A DNA stretch of 39,555 bases, from assembly GCF_036408855.1 (NCBI RefSeq), contig NZ_JAZGJQ010000015.1, forward strand, positions 1-39,555. The letters run 5' to 3'. This document shows, piece after piece, positions 1-4,909 of this stretch (its first letter is position 1; each line of letters starts with the position of its first letter). The DNA is from Olsenella_K absiana (GTDB lineage: Bacteria > Actinomycetota > Coriobacteriia > Coriobacteriales > Atopobiaceae). The notes beneath the pieces are model-generated. The model was not told the DNA's origin and did no database searches. It saw nothing but the letters and a program-made list of their open reading frames with translations. Position numbers and translations under genes: made by a program.

Positions 1-2
1 AG

Positions 3-41
3 GCGAGCTTGGAGCTTGCCGACGAGCTGGAGGCGGCATAG
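3..41 (+). CDS. 3' end of a gene cut by the window edge
   Basis: Twelve codons ending in TAG read ASLELADELEAA, an acidic, helix-like tail that fits the C-terminus of a gene starting outside the window. No function can be assigned. The next 139 bases up to the first hairpin repeat hold no gene that I can support. Confidence 0.35.
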   Translation, partial: ASLELADELEAA

Positions 42-180
42 GATAGGCAACTGATCTCAGGTCCAGGACGGCGTCCGCCCCTCAGAGCAATGAGGCCGTT
101 ACACCAACATCCCCGACACTACCGACAGAGCAGAACATGCGAGATAATCCTCGCGCTAGAGATGTAGGGTTACTTGAATC

Positions 181-216
181 GTTGAATGGTGGGACGTTTT
201 CGTTCCGCCATTCAGC
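181..216 (+). repeat. 36-bp hairpin repeat, copy 1 (type A ends)
   Basis: Type A begins GTTGAATGG and ends CCATTCAGC. The arms GAATGGTGGGACG and CGTTCCGCCATTC flank TTTT. As RNA the 16-bp stem closes fully, using G-U wobbles at a few places. Confidence 0.9.
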
Positions 217-325
217 CTACTTCGACTAGGATTTCAGGCACGACGGGAAGGCCGCGCATTCCCGGACCACGCGGAGAGGGCTCCTGCAGGGAGCATGGGA
301 AACGCGATTTCGGATTGGGCTTGCT

Positions 326-574
326 ATGGCGAACGGCGAGGTATGCAAGGCGACGGCGCTCCACGACGTCGCGAGGGAGTGCCCGTTCTGCGGCGGGAGG
401 AAGGTCTATCTTGCGGAGACCAGGGCCGAGGGCAGGGCGACGCGCTACGGCGTCAGGTGCGCGAGCTGCTCGGCGAGCGTGGAGTCGGGGCGGTTCAGGC
501 ACCCGTGGGAGGCGATCGACGCCTGGAACGGCGGCAAACGGGGCAGGTACTGCGACCGCAAGGACGCCGACTAG
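326..574 (+). CDS. Lar-like small zinc-ribbon protein, copy 1
   Basis: This 82-residue protein has the layout of the Lar (restriction alleviation) family: an N-terminal CPFCGG knuckle (about residues 19-24), a second knuckle CASC near residues 45-48, and the characteristic tail with EAIDAWN. In phages, Lar proteins modulate type I restriction-modification; that role is a family inference here. The gene lies between hairpin copies 1 and 2. No clear Shine-Dalgarno sequence precedes the ATG. Two close paralogues follow in the window (3477-3728 and 4459-4707), and about 100 bp of upstream DNA is also conserved between copies, so a whole module was duplicated. It could instead be a generic zinc-ribbon protein with no restriction link. 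Confidence 0.7.
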   Translation: MANGEVCKATALHDVARECPFCGGRKVYLAETRAEGRATRYGVRCASCSASVESGRFRHPWEAIDAWNGGKRGRYCDRKDAD

Positions 575-615
575 CGCGATTTCGCGTGTCGACTGGGCGC
601 GTTCTGCAGGGTTGG

Positions 616-651
616 GCTGAATGGTGGGACGTTTTCGTTCCGCCCTTCAAC
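616..651 (+). repeat. 36-bp hairpin repeat, copy 2 (type B ends)
   Basis: Type B begins GCTGAATGG and ends CCCTTCAAC, with the same core and TTTT loop as type A. Confidence 0.9.
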
Positions 652-667
652 TCGCGCACGCGGGACG

Positions 668-958
668 CTATCCCTCGCGCCTGGGACCGGGCGCGACGTC
701 TCCGTCGCCGCCCTGGGCTGAGACCTGGCCCCCGCGCCTGACAGTGCCGTCCAGGATCAGGGTCTCCCCGTGCCCCACAAGCTGGAGCGTATAACCGCAC
801 GCCGCCGCGAGGTCTACCAGGACGCGAGTCGACGGGTCAACCCCCCTCGATAGCATCACCGACACATATGCTGGCGCGCGACCCGCCTTGCGGGATACCT
901 CGTAGCCTGACAGGCCAGACCGGTCTACCATCCTACGTACTGCGTCACTAGGCTTCAT
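668..958 (-). CDS. XRE-type helix-turn-helix regulator
   Basis: The 96-residue product begins with a lambda-repressor-like fold. Residues 1-60 read as helix-turn-helix, with the recognition region around SGYEVSRKAGRAPAYVSVML, followed by a VLVDLAAACGYTLQLV segment typical of small XRE proteins. The last 25 residues are Gly/Arg-rich and probably disordered. It is alone in its cassette, bounded by hairpin copies 2 and 3, and reads opposite to its neighbours. A 12-bp perfect palindrome lies 50 bp upstream of the ATG and is a natural candidate for autoregulation. It may be a phage-type repressor or an antitoxin-type regulator; no partner toxin is visible beside it. Confidence 0.75.
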   Translation of the reverse strand: MKPSDAVRRMVDRSGLSGYEVSRKAGRAPAYVSVMLSRGVDPSTRVLVDLAAACGYTLQLVGHGETLILDGTVRRGGQVSAQGGDGDVAPGPRREG

Positions 959-1007
959 GCATGACCCAATCTACCTGCGTAAACGTCGTCTACATCATAG
1001 CACGGTC

Positions 1008-1019
1008 CCTAGCGCTAGG
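1008..1019. promoter_or_regulatory. Perfect 12-bp palindrome, candidate operator of the XRE gene
   Basis: CCTAGCGCTAGG lies 50 bp upstream of the XRE start codon in a locally AT-richer stretch that should contain its promoter. Three head-to-tail CACTTG units follow at 1055-1072. Operator function is inferred from position and symmetry. Confidence 0.4.
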
Positions 1020-1075
1020 TATCGTTTGTGTGGAATTATGTAGTCGCTAGTTACCACTTGCACTTGCACTTGCAA

Positions 1076-1112
1076 GCTGAATGGTGGGGGCGTTTTCGCT
1101 CCGCCCTTCAAC
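1076..1112 (+). repeat. 36-bp hairpin repeat, copy 3 (type B, 37 bp)
   Basis: A divergent type B copy with one extra G in the left arm (GGTGGGGGCG) and GCT in place of GTT in the right arm. Confidence 0.85.
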
Positions 1113-1442
1113 CACCTACGCCCTGATGCAGAACCACGTGCACGGCAAGGACGTCGGCACCGTCTCCGTGACGAAGGACAACTACGACAGCACCAAGGTC
1201 GCGTCCTACACCTGGAACCGTCCTACACCTGGAACGGCAAGACCTATGACGTGACCGCCAAGGAGGTCGGCGACGGTTTCAAGGTCGAAGACGGCGCGTC
1301 GTACAACGACGCAGCCGCGGCCTATCACGGCGCATGCCAGGAGTATGCGCCGAAGGCCCAGGAGGCCACCAGCAAGTGGTCCGACTACCAGAACGACGTC
1401 TTCGAGGACATCGTCCTGGTCATGCACGGCATCGAGGCATAG
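1111..1442 (+). pseudogene. Frameshifted gene fragment of unknown function
   Basis: The reading frame enters directly from hairpin copy 3 and reads TTYALMQNHVHGKDVGTVSV and onward in frame 1 until about 1218. There a 17-bp tandem duplication shifts it to frame 3, where it continues (GKTYDVTAKEVGDGFKVEDG) to a TAG at 1440-1442. Removing one 17-bp unit restores one continuous frame of about 105 codons, so the original gene was intact across this point. The 5' end is lost at the hairpin and no start signal remains. I do not recognise the family. The context of orphan toxin-tail cassettes makes a secreted-toxin C-terminus possible, but this is a guess. Confidence 0.6.
1202..1235 (+). repeat. 17-bp perfect tandem duplication causing a frameshift
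   Basis: CGTCCTACACCTGGAAC occurs at 1202-1218 and again at 1219-1235. Because 17 is not a multiple of three, the second copy moves the downstream coding sequence out of frame. Confidence 0.9.
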
Positions 1443-1463
1443 GTTCTTTCGAAGGCGGTTTTT

Positions 1464-1717
1464 GTGATGCGGGCCATCTGCGTTCTCGGGGCCGTCCCCT
1501 ATGGCACGGAGGCGGTGCTGGCGCTCCTCGAGCGCCATCCGGGCAGATGGCCCACGTCCTTATCCGACCGCAATGACGTGCGTCCAGGCTGTCGGTCGCG
1601 CTCCTCGTCATCGTATTCGCCCTCTTCGTCATGGCCGCCGTGTTCCTCCCCCACGACGACCCGTCGGCCATCGTGCGGGAGTTTGCTAGACTGCCTGCAA
1701 AGCTGTCACCAACCTAG
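1464..1717 (+). pseudogene. Possible frameshifted small membrane-protein gene
   Basis: The frame from the GTG at 1464 reads MMRAICVLGAVPYGTEAVL and looks coding for about 40 codons. A second frame, open from 1577, then encodes a hydrophobic stretch SVALLVIVFALFVMAAVFL followed by a charged tail, stopping at 1717 just before the ribosome site of the next gene. The two frames do not join, so if this was one gene it is broken near 1580-1590. No family is recognised. Low confidence: either half could be fortuitous in such GC-rich DNA. Confidence 0.3.
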
Positions 1718-1729
1718 CGGAGGTGCCCC

Positions 1730-2119
1730 ATGATCAACGTGCTTGACGTCGCCACGCCCCGTGACGGGTATTTCGCCACTGCCGTCCCCGGCACCGTCTC
1801 GGAGGTCATCGCGTCCCAGCTCGTGGCCGCAGGCTACCTCGCCGAGACGCTCGATGCGGAGGGCTTCCTGTCCGAGGGCGAGCGGCAGGCCGCGGTGTCG
1901 ACGTTCCGTCGCTACCCCACCGTCCGCGACCGCGGGGTGAGGGCCCTCGTCTCCAACTACGACCAGGAACAGGTCGCGGCAATCGCCGACGCCCTTGCCG
2001 ACGACCCTGCGTTCCGTCGCATGTGGTCCGCGGCCGAGGGGCTGCCGGGCTCGTGGCTCGACGGCGTGCCTGCCGAGGTTGAGCGGGAGCGCAGCCTCCT
2101 TCTGGCGGACTGGCGGTGA
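1730..2119 (+). CDS. Hypothetical protein, 129 aa
   Basis: An acidic, soluble, probably alpha-helical protein with no signal peptide or membrane segment. The start is well supported: GGAGGT at 1719-1724 precedes the ATG with normal spacing, and codon use is typical of the genome. It ends four bases before hairpin copy 4, so it is the last gene of its cassette. I do not recognise the family. Its small size, acidic character and position after what may be a toxin-like fragment would suit an immunity protein, but no motif supports that. Confidence 0.7.
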   Translation: MINVLDVATPRDGYFATAVPGTVSEVIASQLVAAGYLAETLDAEGFLSEGERQAAVSTFRRYPTVRDRGVRALVSNYDQEQVAAIADALADDPAFRRMWSAAEGLPGSWLDGVPAEVERERSLLLADWR

Positions 2120-2122
2120 CCG

Positions 2123-2158
2123 GCTGAATGGTGGGACGTTTTCGTTCCGCCCTTCAAC
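2123..2158 (+). repeat. 36-bp hairpin repeat, copy 4 (type B ends)
   Basis: Canonical type B copy starting three bases after the stop codon of the 129-residue gene. Confidence 0.9.
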
Positions 2159-2284
2159 AATGTAGGTGAGGTTGGCGATGAGCAGGGCAAAAAGGACTGT
2201 GAAGATCGTGATGAGCCTGGTCAGGCGGTTGCCGAGGGCGACTCGGCCGAGGACGCCGGACTCGGGGGTGTCGAGGCCGAAGCT
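2159..2284 (-). pseudogene. N-terminal fragment of a penicillin-binding protein gene
   Basis: On the minus strand 42 codons read SFGLDTPESGVLGRVALGNR and then a membrane anchor, LTRLITIFTVLFALLIANLTYI. This is the cytoplasmic tail and single transmembrane segment typical of FtsI/PbpA-type transpeptidases; the identification rests on that resemblance. Both the start codon and the whole catalytic part are missing. The fragment is cut by hairpin copy 4 on one side and by the half copy at 2285 on the other. It cannot be a working gene here and is best read as a captured piece of a chromosomal gene. Confidence 0.6.
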
Positions 2285-2304
2285 GCTGAATGGAGGGACG
2301 TTTT
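2285..2304 (+). repeat. Half copy of the 36-bp hairpin repeat
   Basis: Only the left arm and TTTT loop (GCTGAATGG, AGGGACG, TTTT) are present. It is joined directly to the complete copy at 2305, so it lost exactly its right arm. This junction at the loop is evidence of recombination or slippage within the hairpin. Confidence 0.85.
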
Positions 2305-2340
2305 GTTGAATGGTGGGACGTTTTCGTTCCGCCATTCAGC
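2305..2340 (+). repeat. 36-bp hairpin repeat, copy 5 (type A ends)
   Basis: Canonical type A copy abutting the half copy. Its right end truncates the rpmD copy at the last codons. Confidence 0.9.
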
Positions 2341-2523
2341 CGTGACCTCGACAAGGTTCTTGACCTTGAAGATCATTCCACGAACGCTCGGATTGTCGGG
2401 CAGCGCCGAAGTGTCGCCGATCTTGCGGAGACCCACGGCGAAGCAGGTCCTGGTCTGGTCCCTCTTGACCTGGGTGACAGCGCTGCGCACCAGCTTGACG
2501 GTGAGCGTCTTCTCTTCTGCCAT
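2341..2523 (-). pseudogene. rpmD: Captured copy of rpmD (ribosomal protein L30)
   Basis: Sixty-one codons from an ATG read as bacterial L30: MAEEKTLTVKLVRSAVTQVK, then the signature GLRKIGDTSALPDNPSVRGM, then FKVKNLVEVT. Normal L30 is about 60 residues, so nearly the whole protein is present, but its natural stop is replaced by hairpin copy 5 and the frame runs on to about 100 codons. It is preceded on the same strand by the 3' end of rpsE, the normal neighbour in the spc ribosomal-protein operon. The rest of that operon is absent, so this is probably a second, displaced copy rather than the working gene. Confidence 0.75.
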
Positions 2524-2526
2524 GGA

Positions 2527-2612
2527 TTAGTCCTCCTTCTTGCTGCCGAACATCTGGCCCACGGTCATGCCTCGGCGCTCGGCGGTCTCCTCGGGGCTGG
2601 AGAGCTCCTTCA
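2527..2612 (-). pseudogene. rpsE: 3' fragment of rpsE (ribosomal protein S5)
   Basis: The last 28 codons before a TAA read LKELSSPEETAERRGMTVGQ MFGSKKED, resembling actinobacterial S5 tails. The TAA lies three bases before the L30 start, which matches rpsE-rpmD gene order. The 5' side is cut at hairpin copy 6. Identification rests mainly on the synteny with L30. Confidence 0.65.
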
Positions 2613-2648
2613 GTTGAATGGTGAGACGTTTTCGTTCCGCCATTCAGC
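2613..2648 (+). repeat. 36-bp hairpin repeat, copy 6 (type A ends)
   Basis: Type A copy with one change in the left arm (GGTGAGACG). Confidence 0.9.
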
Positions 2649-2662
2649 GGGAGGTGATCCAA

Positions 2663-2824
2663 TTGGAAGACGTAAAGAAAATCGCCCTCGACGTGATAGC
2701 TGGACTCATAGTCCACTTCACGGAAAGGGCGATTGAGAACAGGCTCGACCGCAGTCACCGACCAAAGCACATGCGGCAGCGAGCACGGGCTGGGGGGCCT
2801 CGGCCCCCGCCCCTCCCATCCTAG
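2663..2824 (+). CDS. Small hypothetical protein, 53 aa
   Basis: A strong ribosome site (GGGAGGTGATC at 2649-2659) lies eight bases before a TTG codon, directly after hairpin copy 6. The product begins MEDVKKIALDVIAGLIVHFT, an amphipathic helix, and ends in a Pro/Arg-rich tail. Codon use is more A/T-rich than in neighbouring genes, hinting at foreign origin. No family recognised. The strong ribosome site argues that this is a real start; the tail suggests the original 3' end may have been altered. Confidence 0.45.
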   Translation: MEDVKKIALDVIAGLIVHFTERAIENRLDRSHRPKHMRQRARAGGPRPPPLPS

Positions 2825-2842
2825 CAGAGAGAGGAGTTTCCT

Positions 2843-2887
2843 ATGAGAACGTTCGTAGACGCGCTCTTGGCGTTCGCAGTTGAATGA
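2843..2887 (+). pseudogene. 5' end of a gene truncated by a hairpin repeat
   Basis: A good ribosome site (GAGAGGAG, 2827-2834) precedes ATG at 2843. Only MRTFVDALLAFA is encoded before hairpin copy 7 interrupts the frame and supplies a stop two codons later. The rest of the gene is absent. Confidence 0.5.
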
Positions 2888-2914
2888 TGGGGCGTTTTCG
2901 TTCCGCCATTCAGC
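2879..2914 (+). repeat. 36-bp hairpin repeat, copy 7 (type A ends)
   Basis: Type A copy with two changes in the left arm (GATGGGGCG). It truncates a + strand gene on its left and supplies the stop codon of a - strand gene on its right. Confidence 0.9.
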
Positions 2915-3194
2915 TTCCTAAGAGCGCGTCGGCGAACTCGTCTGATACCTCCATGTCGTTGTGCTCGAGGTTGTACGTCATCTCCTCGGTCCACCTTGCG
3001 CCGTTTTTCTCATACATTGCGTCCGTGATGTTGGTCGTTTCCCCTGTCGCGTAGTCAGTCAGATACCCAGCGGCCATGGCGATGGGCTTCTGCCCGCGCA
3101 TTGCGTCAAGAAGCCTGTTCTTGTCATCCCTGCGCACGCCAAGCCTTGGAACCGCCCCACGATGGTAGTTTTCCGTGATGGGGAAAATGGTCAT
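2910..3194 (-). CDS. Small acidic protein, candidate immunity protein, 94 aa
   Basis: A soluble acidic protein (MTIFPITENYHRGAVPRLGV at the N-terminus, an acidic C-terminus) with no signal peptide. Its ATG overlaps the stop codon of an upstream fragment (ATGA), so the two were translationally coupled. Its own stop TGA is supplied by the GCTGAATGG end of hairpin copy 7, so the natural C-terminus may be shortened. The upstream fragment has the look of the end of a polymorphic secreted toxin, and toxin-immunity pairs are normally arranged this way. The immunity role is inferred from this arrangement only; no immunity family is recognised. Confidence 0.6.
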   Translation of the reverse strand: MTIFPITENYHRGAVPRLGVRRDDKNRLLDAMRGQKPIAMAAGYLTDYATGETTNITDAMYEKNGARWTEEMTYNLEHNDMEVSDEFADALLGS

Positions 3195-3332
3195 TGCTTC
3201 CTCCTTGGGGAGAACTCTACGAAGCCCCCGTCACCAAACGCGCCAACCGACATGCTGCCGTCCGAGTTAACGAAGAGAGCGTAGTTAGGAGCCGAAACCC
3301 TTACGCCGAGCCTGTCTGCCAGATCCTGCGCG
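3191..3332 (-). pseudogene. C-terminal fragment resembling a polymorphic-toxin tail
   Basis: Forty-six codons entering from hairpin copy 8 read TAQDLADRLGVRVSAPNYAL and then FVNSDGSMSVG, ending SPRRKQ. The pattern of a short helix followed by APNxxLFVNSDG and a Gly-rich, aromatic ending resembles the last strands of several Rhs/polymorphic toxin tips. There is no 5' end. It is coupled to the next gene through an ATGA overlap. The toxin assignment is a resemblance from memory and needs a profile search. Confidence 0.4.
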
Positions 3333-3367
3333 GTTGAATGGTGGGACGTTTCGTTCCGCCATTCAGC
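3333..3367 (+). repeat. 36-bp hairpin repeat, copy 8 (type A, 35 bp)
   Basis: Type A copy with a TTT instead of TTTT loop. Confidence 0.9.
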
Positions 3368-3476
3368 ATACTTCGACTAGGATTTCAGTCACGACGGGAG
3401 GGCCGCGCATTTCCGGACCACGCGGAGAGGGCTTCTGCAGGGAGCATGGGAAACGCGATTTCGGATTGGAACAGGC

Positions 3477-3728
3477 ATGGAAACGCACAGGGACGAGTAC
3501 AGGCTCACCAGGACCCACGACGTCGCGAGGGAGTGCCCGTTCTGCGGCGGGACCACGATATGCCTCGTCGAGAGGGACTTCGCCGGAGTTGGCAAGCGCT
3601 ACGGCGTGATCTGTGCAGACTGCATGGCCGGCATCGAGCCAGGCACGTTTACGACCCCGTGGGAGGCGATCGACGCCTGGAACGGCGGCGAGCGGGGCAG
3701 GTACTGCGACCGCAGGGACGCCGACTAG
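3477..3728 (+). CDS. Lar-like small zinc-ribbon protein, copy 2
   Basis: An 83-residue paralogue of the gene at 326-574. The CPFCGG knuckle, a CADC second knuckle and the EAIDAWN tail are all retained, while the first 15 residues and the middle differ strongly (METHRDEYRLTRTHDVAREC against MANGEV...). Upstream DNA from hairpin copy 8 to the start region is nearly identical to that of copy 1, so the module was duplicated together with its left repeat. The stop codon abuts hairpin copy 9 directly; the downstream tail seen after copies 1 and 3 is missing. All four zinc ligands are present, so it should fold. Confidence 0.7.
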   Translation: METHRDEYRLTRTHDVARECPFCGGTTICLVERDFAGVGKRYGVICADCMAGIEPGTFTTPWEAIDAWNGGERGRYCDRRDAD

Positions 3729-3764
3729 GCTGAATGGTGGGACGTTTTCGTTCCGCCCTTCAAC
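3729..3764 (+). repeat. 36-bp hairpin repeat, copy 9 (type B ends)
   Basis: Canonical type B copy, adjoining the stop codon of Lar-like copy 2 with no gap. Confidence 0.9.
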
Positions 3765-3911
3765 AAATGCTATCCGGGGAATAATACGTTTGAGGTGTCT
3801 CCCGTCGGTATCCAGTATCTCTATTGCGACCCAGTATCGCTGGAGGGCAGGGACCCGAGGCTATTCTCGTTTGCCATAGCCCAGCTACTTAGATTGCGTG
3901 AAGTGCGCTGA
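3765..3911 (+). pseudogene. C-terminal fragment of an unknown gene
   Basis: Forty-eight codons enter from hairpin copy 9 (KCYPGNNTFEVSPVGIQYLY and onward) and end at a TGA that overlaps the ATG of the next gene. This is the same arrangement as the toxin-tail fragment at 3191-3332: 5' end lost at a repeat, 3' end coupled to a small gene. Function unknown. Confidence 0.4.
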
Positions 3912-4186
3912 TGCTCTATCACGGGACAATCGTGTTCGAGGTGCCATACAAGGGGAAGTGGTACCGCATCGATGCCCTCCACGCCAAGTTAAGCCTTTAC
4001 GAGAAGACTGACGTTCCCGTCGAGGTTGCCGATCGTGCGGTCTCCGCGCTTGTGGCGGCATTCTACCGACTCGACGATGCCCCAGACGGCCCAAAGGCGC
4101 GCTCTACTGCCGAGGAGGCTCTACGAGAAGAGTTCGGGGATGCAAGGTTCGTCAGCGATACAGTCCCCTACGGAGTTGCTACATGA
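3911..4186 (+). CDS. Small hypothetical protein, candidate immunity protein, 91 aa
   Basis: The start overlaps the stop of the preceding fragment (TGATG), showing translational coupling. The N-terminal half is beta-rich (LYHGTIVFEVPYKGKWYRID), the C-terminal half helical and acidic. There is no signal peptide or membrane segment. Its stop overlaps the start of a 52-residue gene. The position after a truncated C-terminal fragment would suit an immunity gene, but no family is recognised. Confidence 0.6.
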   Translation: MLYHGTIVFEVPYKGKWYRIDALHAKLSLYEKTDVPVEVADRAVSALVAAFYRLDDAPDGPKARSTAEEALREEFGDARFVSDTVPYGVAT

Positions 4187-4341
4187 TGCGAGACTACGAC
4201 GCCATGCGAGCCGTGCTCGCGACTGCCGCCAGAGGCGGCCGGCCCTCCAAGTACGGGGACCTCTGGTCTGCCGTCCGGGACGAGTCCGTGCTTAGGTCCG
4301 AGCTCGCGCGCCTGGGCCGCGACGGCCTGCTCGACAGCTGA
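4183..4341 (+). CDS. Small hypothetical protein, 52 aa
   Basis: Starts with an ATGATG overlap on the previous gene. The product, MMRDYDAMRAVLATAARGGR with a helical remainder ending LGRDGLLDS, resembles a small winged-helix or DNA-binding fold (regular short helices, Arg-rich turn), but this is only a pattern impression. The stop TGA is part of hairpin copy 10 (GCTGAATGG), so the original gene may have been longer. Confidence 0.5.
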   Translation: MMRDYDAMRAVLATAARGGRPSKYGDLWSAVRDESVLRSELARLGRDGLLDS

Positions 4342-4372
4342 ATGGTGGGGCGTTTTCGTTCCGCCCTTCAAC
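4337..4372 (+). repeat. 36-bp hairpin repeat, copy 10 (type B ends)
   Basis: Type B copy with one change in the left arm (GGTGGGGCG). It is followed by the Lar-module flank, but about 22 bases further in than after copies 1 and 8, marking a different junction. Confidence 0.9.
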
Positions 4373-4458
4373 ACGACGGGAGGGCCGCGCATTCCCGGAC
4401 CACGCGGAGGGGGCTCCTGCAGGGAGCATAGGAAACGCGATTTCGGATTGGACTTGCT

Positions 4459-4707
4459 ATGGCGAACAATGAGGTATGCAAGACGACGACGCTCCACGAC
4501 GTCGCGAGGGAGTGCCCGTTCTGCGGCGGGAGGAACGTCTTCCTTATCGAGAGGCGCGTCGATGGCAGGATTACGCGCTACGGCGTCAGGTACGCGAGCT
4601 GCTCGGCAAGCGTGGAGTCGGACCGGTTCAGGCACCCGTGGGAGGCGATCGACGCCTGGAACGGCGGCGAGCGGGGTAGGTACTGCGACCGCAAGGACAC
4701 CGACTAG
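4459..4707 (+). CDS. Lar-like small zinc-ribbon protein, copy 3 (one Cys lost)
   Basis: An 82-residue paralogue, closest to copy 1, with the same N-terminus pattern and the same downstream flank. The first knuckle CPFCGG is intact, but the second reads YASC instead of CASC, so one of the four expected zinc ligands is a tyrosine. This copy may be non-functional or may bind metal differently. It is the last member of the mosaic and is followed by an IS remnant. Confidence 0.65.
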   Translation: MANNEVCKTTTLHDVARECPFCGGRNVFLIERRVDGRITRYGVRYASCSASVESDRFRHPWEAIDAWNGGERGRYCDRKDTD

Positions 4708-4765
4708 CGCGATTTCGCGTGTCGAAGGCCGTACTCAAGACCCTAGACGCGATGGGGCGCTAACG

Positions 4766-4909
4766 TCAGAGACCCGCGAGCCACTCGTTGAACAGCCGAG
4801 AGCGGCATCACGGCCCGTTGTCGGTCATCACGCGCCCGACCTCGACGCCGAGGCTCCGGTAGAAGTCCTGGGCGCACCCCATGAACGCGGCGCATAGCAC
4901 TTGGAGAAC
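4766..4909 (-). pseudogene. IS481-type transposase remnant
   Basis: The minus strand reads CAAFMGCAQDFYRSLGVEVG, then RVMTDNGP, a TGA stop, then CRSRLFNEWLAGL and a second stop. RVMTDNGP is the motif around the second catalytic Asp of the DDE (rve) integrase core in IS481/IS3-like transposases. Only about 45 codons remain and they contain an in-frame stop, so the element is dead. Both ends are lost; a short GTCC/GGAC-rich inverted sequence near 4930-4950 could be a relic of an IS end. Confidence 0.7.

Larger units (their letters stand above)
181..4372. other. Mosaic of small cassettes divided by 36-bp hairpin repeats
   Basis: Ten full copies and one half copy of a 36-bp imperfect palindrome cut this 4.2-kb stretch into about nine segments of 0.1 to 1 kb. 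Segments carry genes on either strand, many truncated exactly at a repeat. They include Lar-like genes, an XRE regulator, toxin-tail/immunity-like pairs, and pieces of ribosomal-protein and penicillin-binding-protein genes. The central TTTT of every repeat lies on the + strand, whichever way the neighbouring genes point. No recombinase gene is visible in the window. Whether this is an actively recombining cassette array or a decaying graveyard cannot be decided from one sequence. Confidence 0.7.

Noticed and set aside
181..4372. 36-bp hairpins as integron attC sites
   Set aside because: GTTGAAT fits the GTTRRRY core, but in attC that core is at the 3' end and RYYYAAC at the 5' end; here the arms are the other way round, stems lack the usual extra bases, and cassettes lie in both directions. 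No integrase is visible.
181..4372. 36-bp hairpins as a CRISPR array
   Set aside because: The length suits a CRISPR repeat, but the intervals range from 0 to about 1000 bp and contain genes.
181..4372. 36-bp hairpins as intrinsic terminators
   Set aside because: The T-run is in the loop rather than after the stem, and several copies interrupt or complete coding frames.
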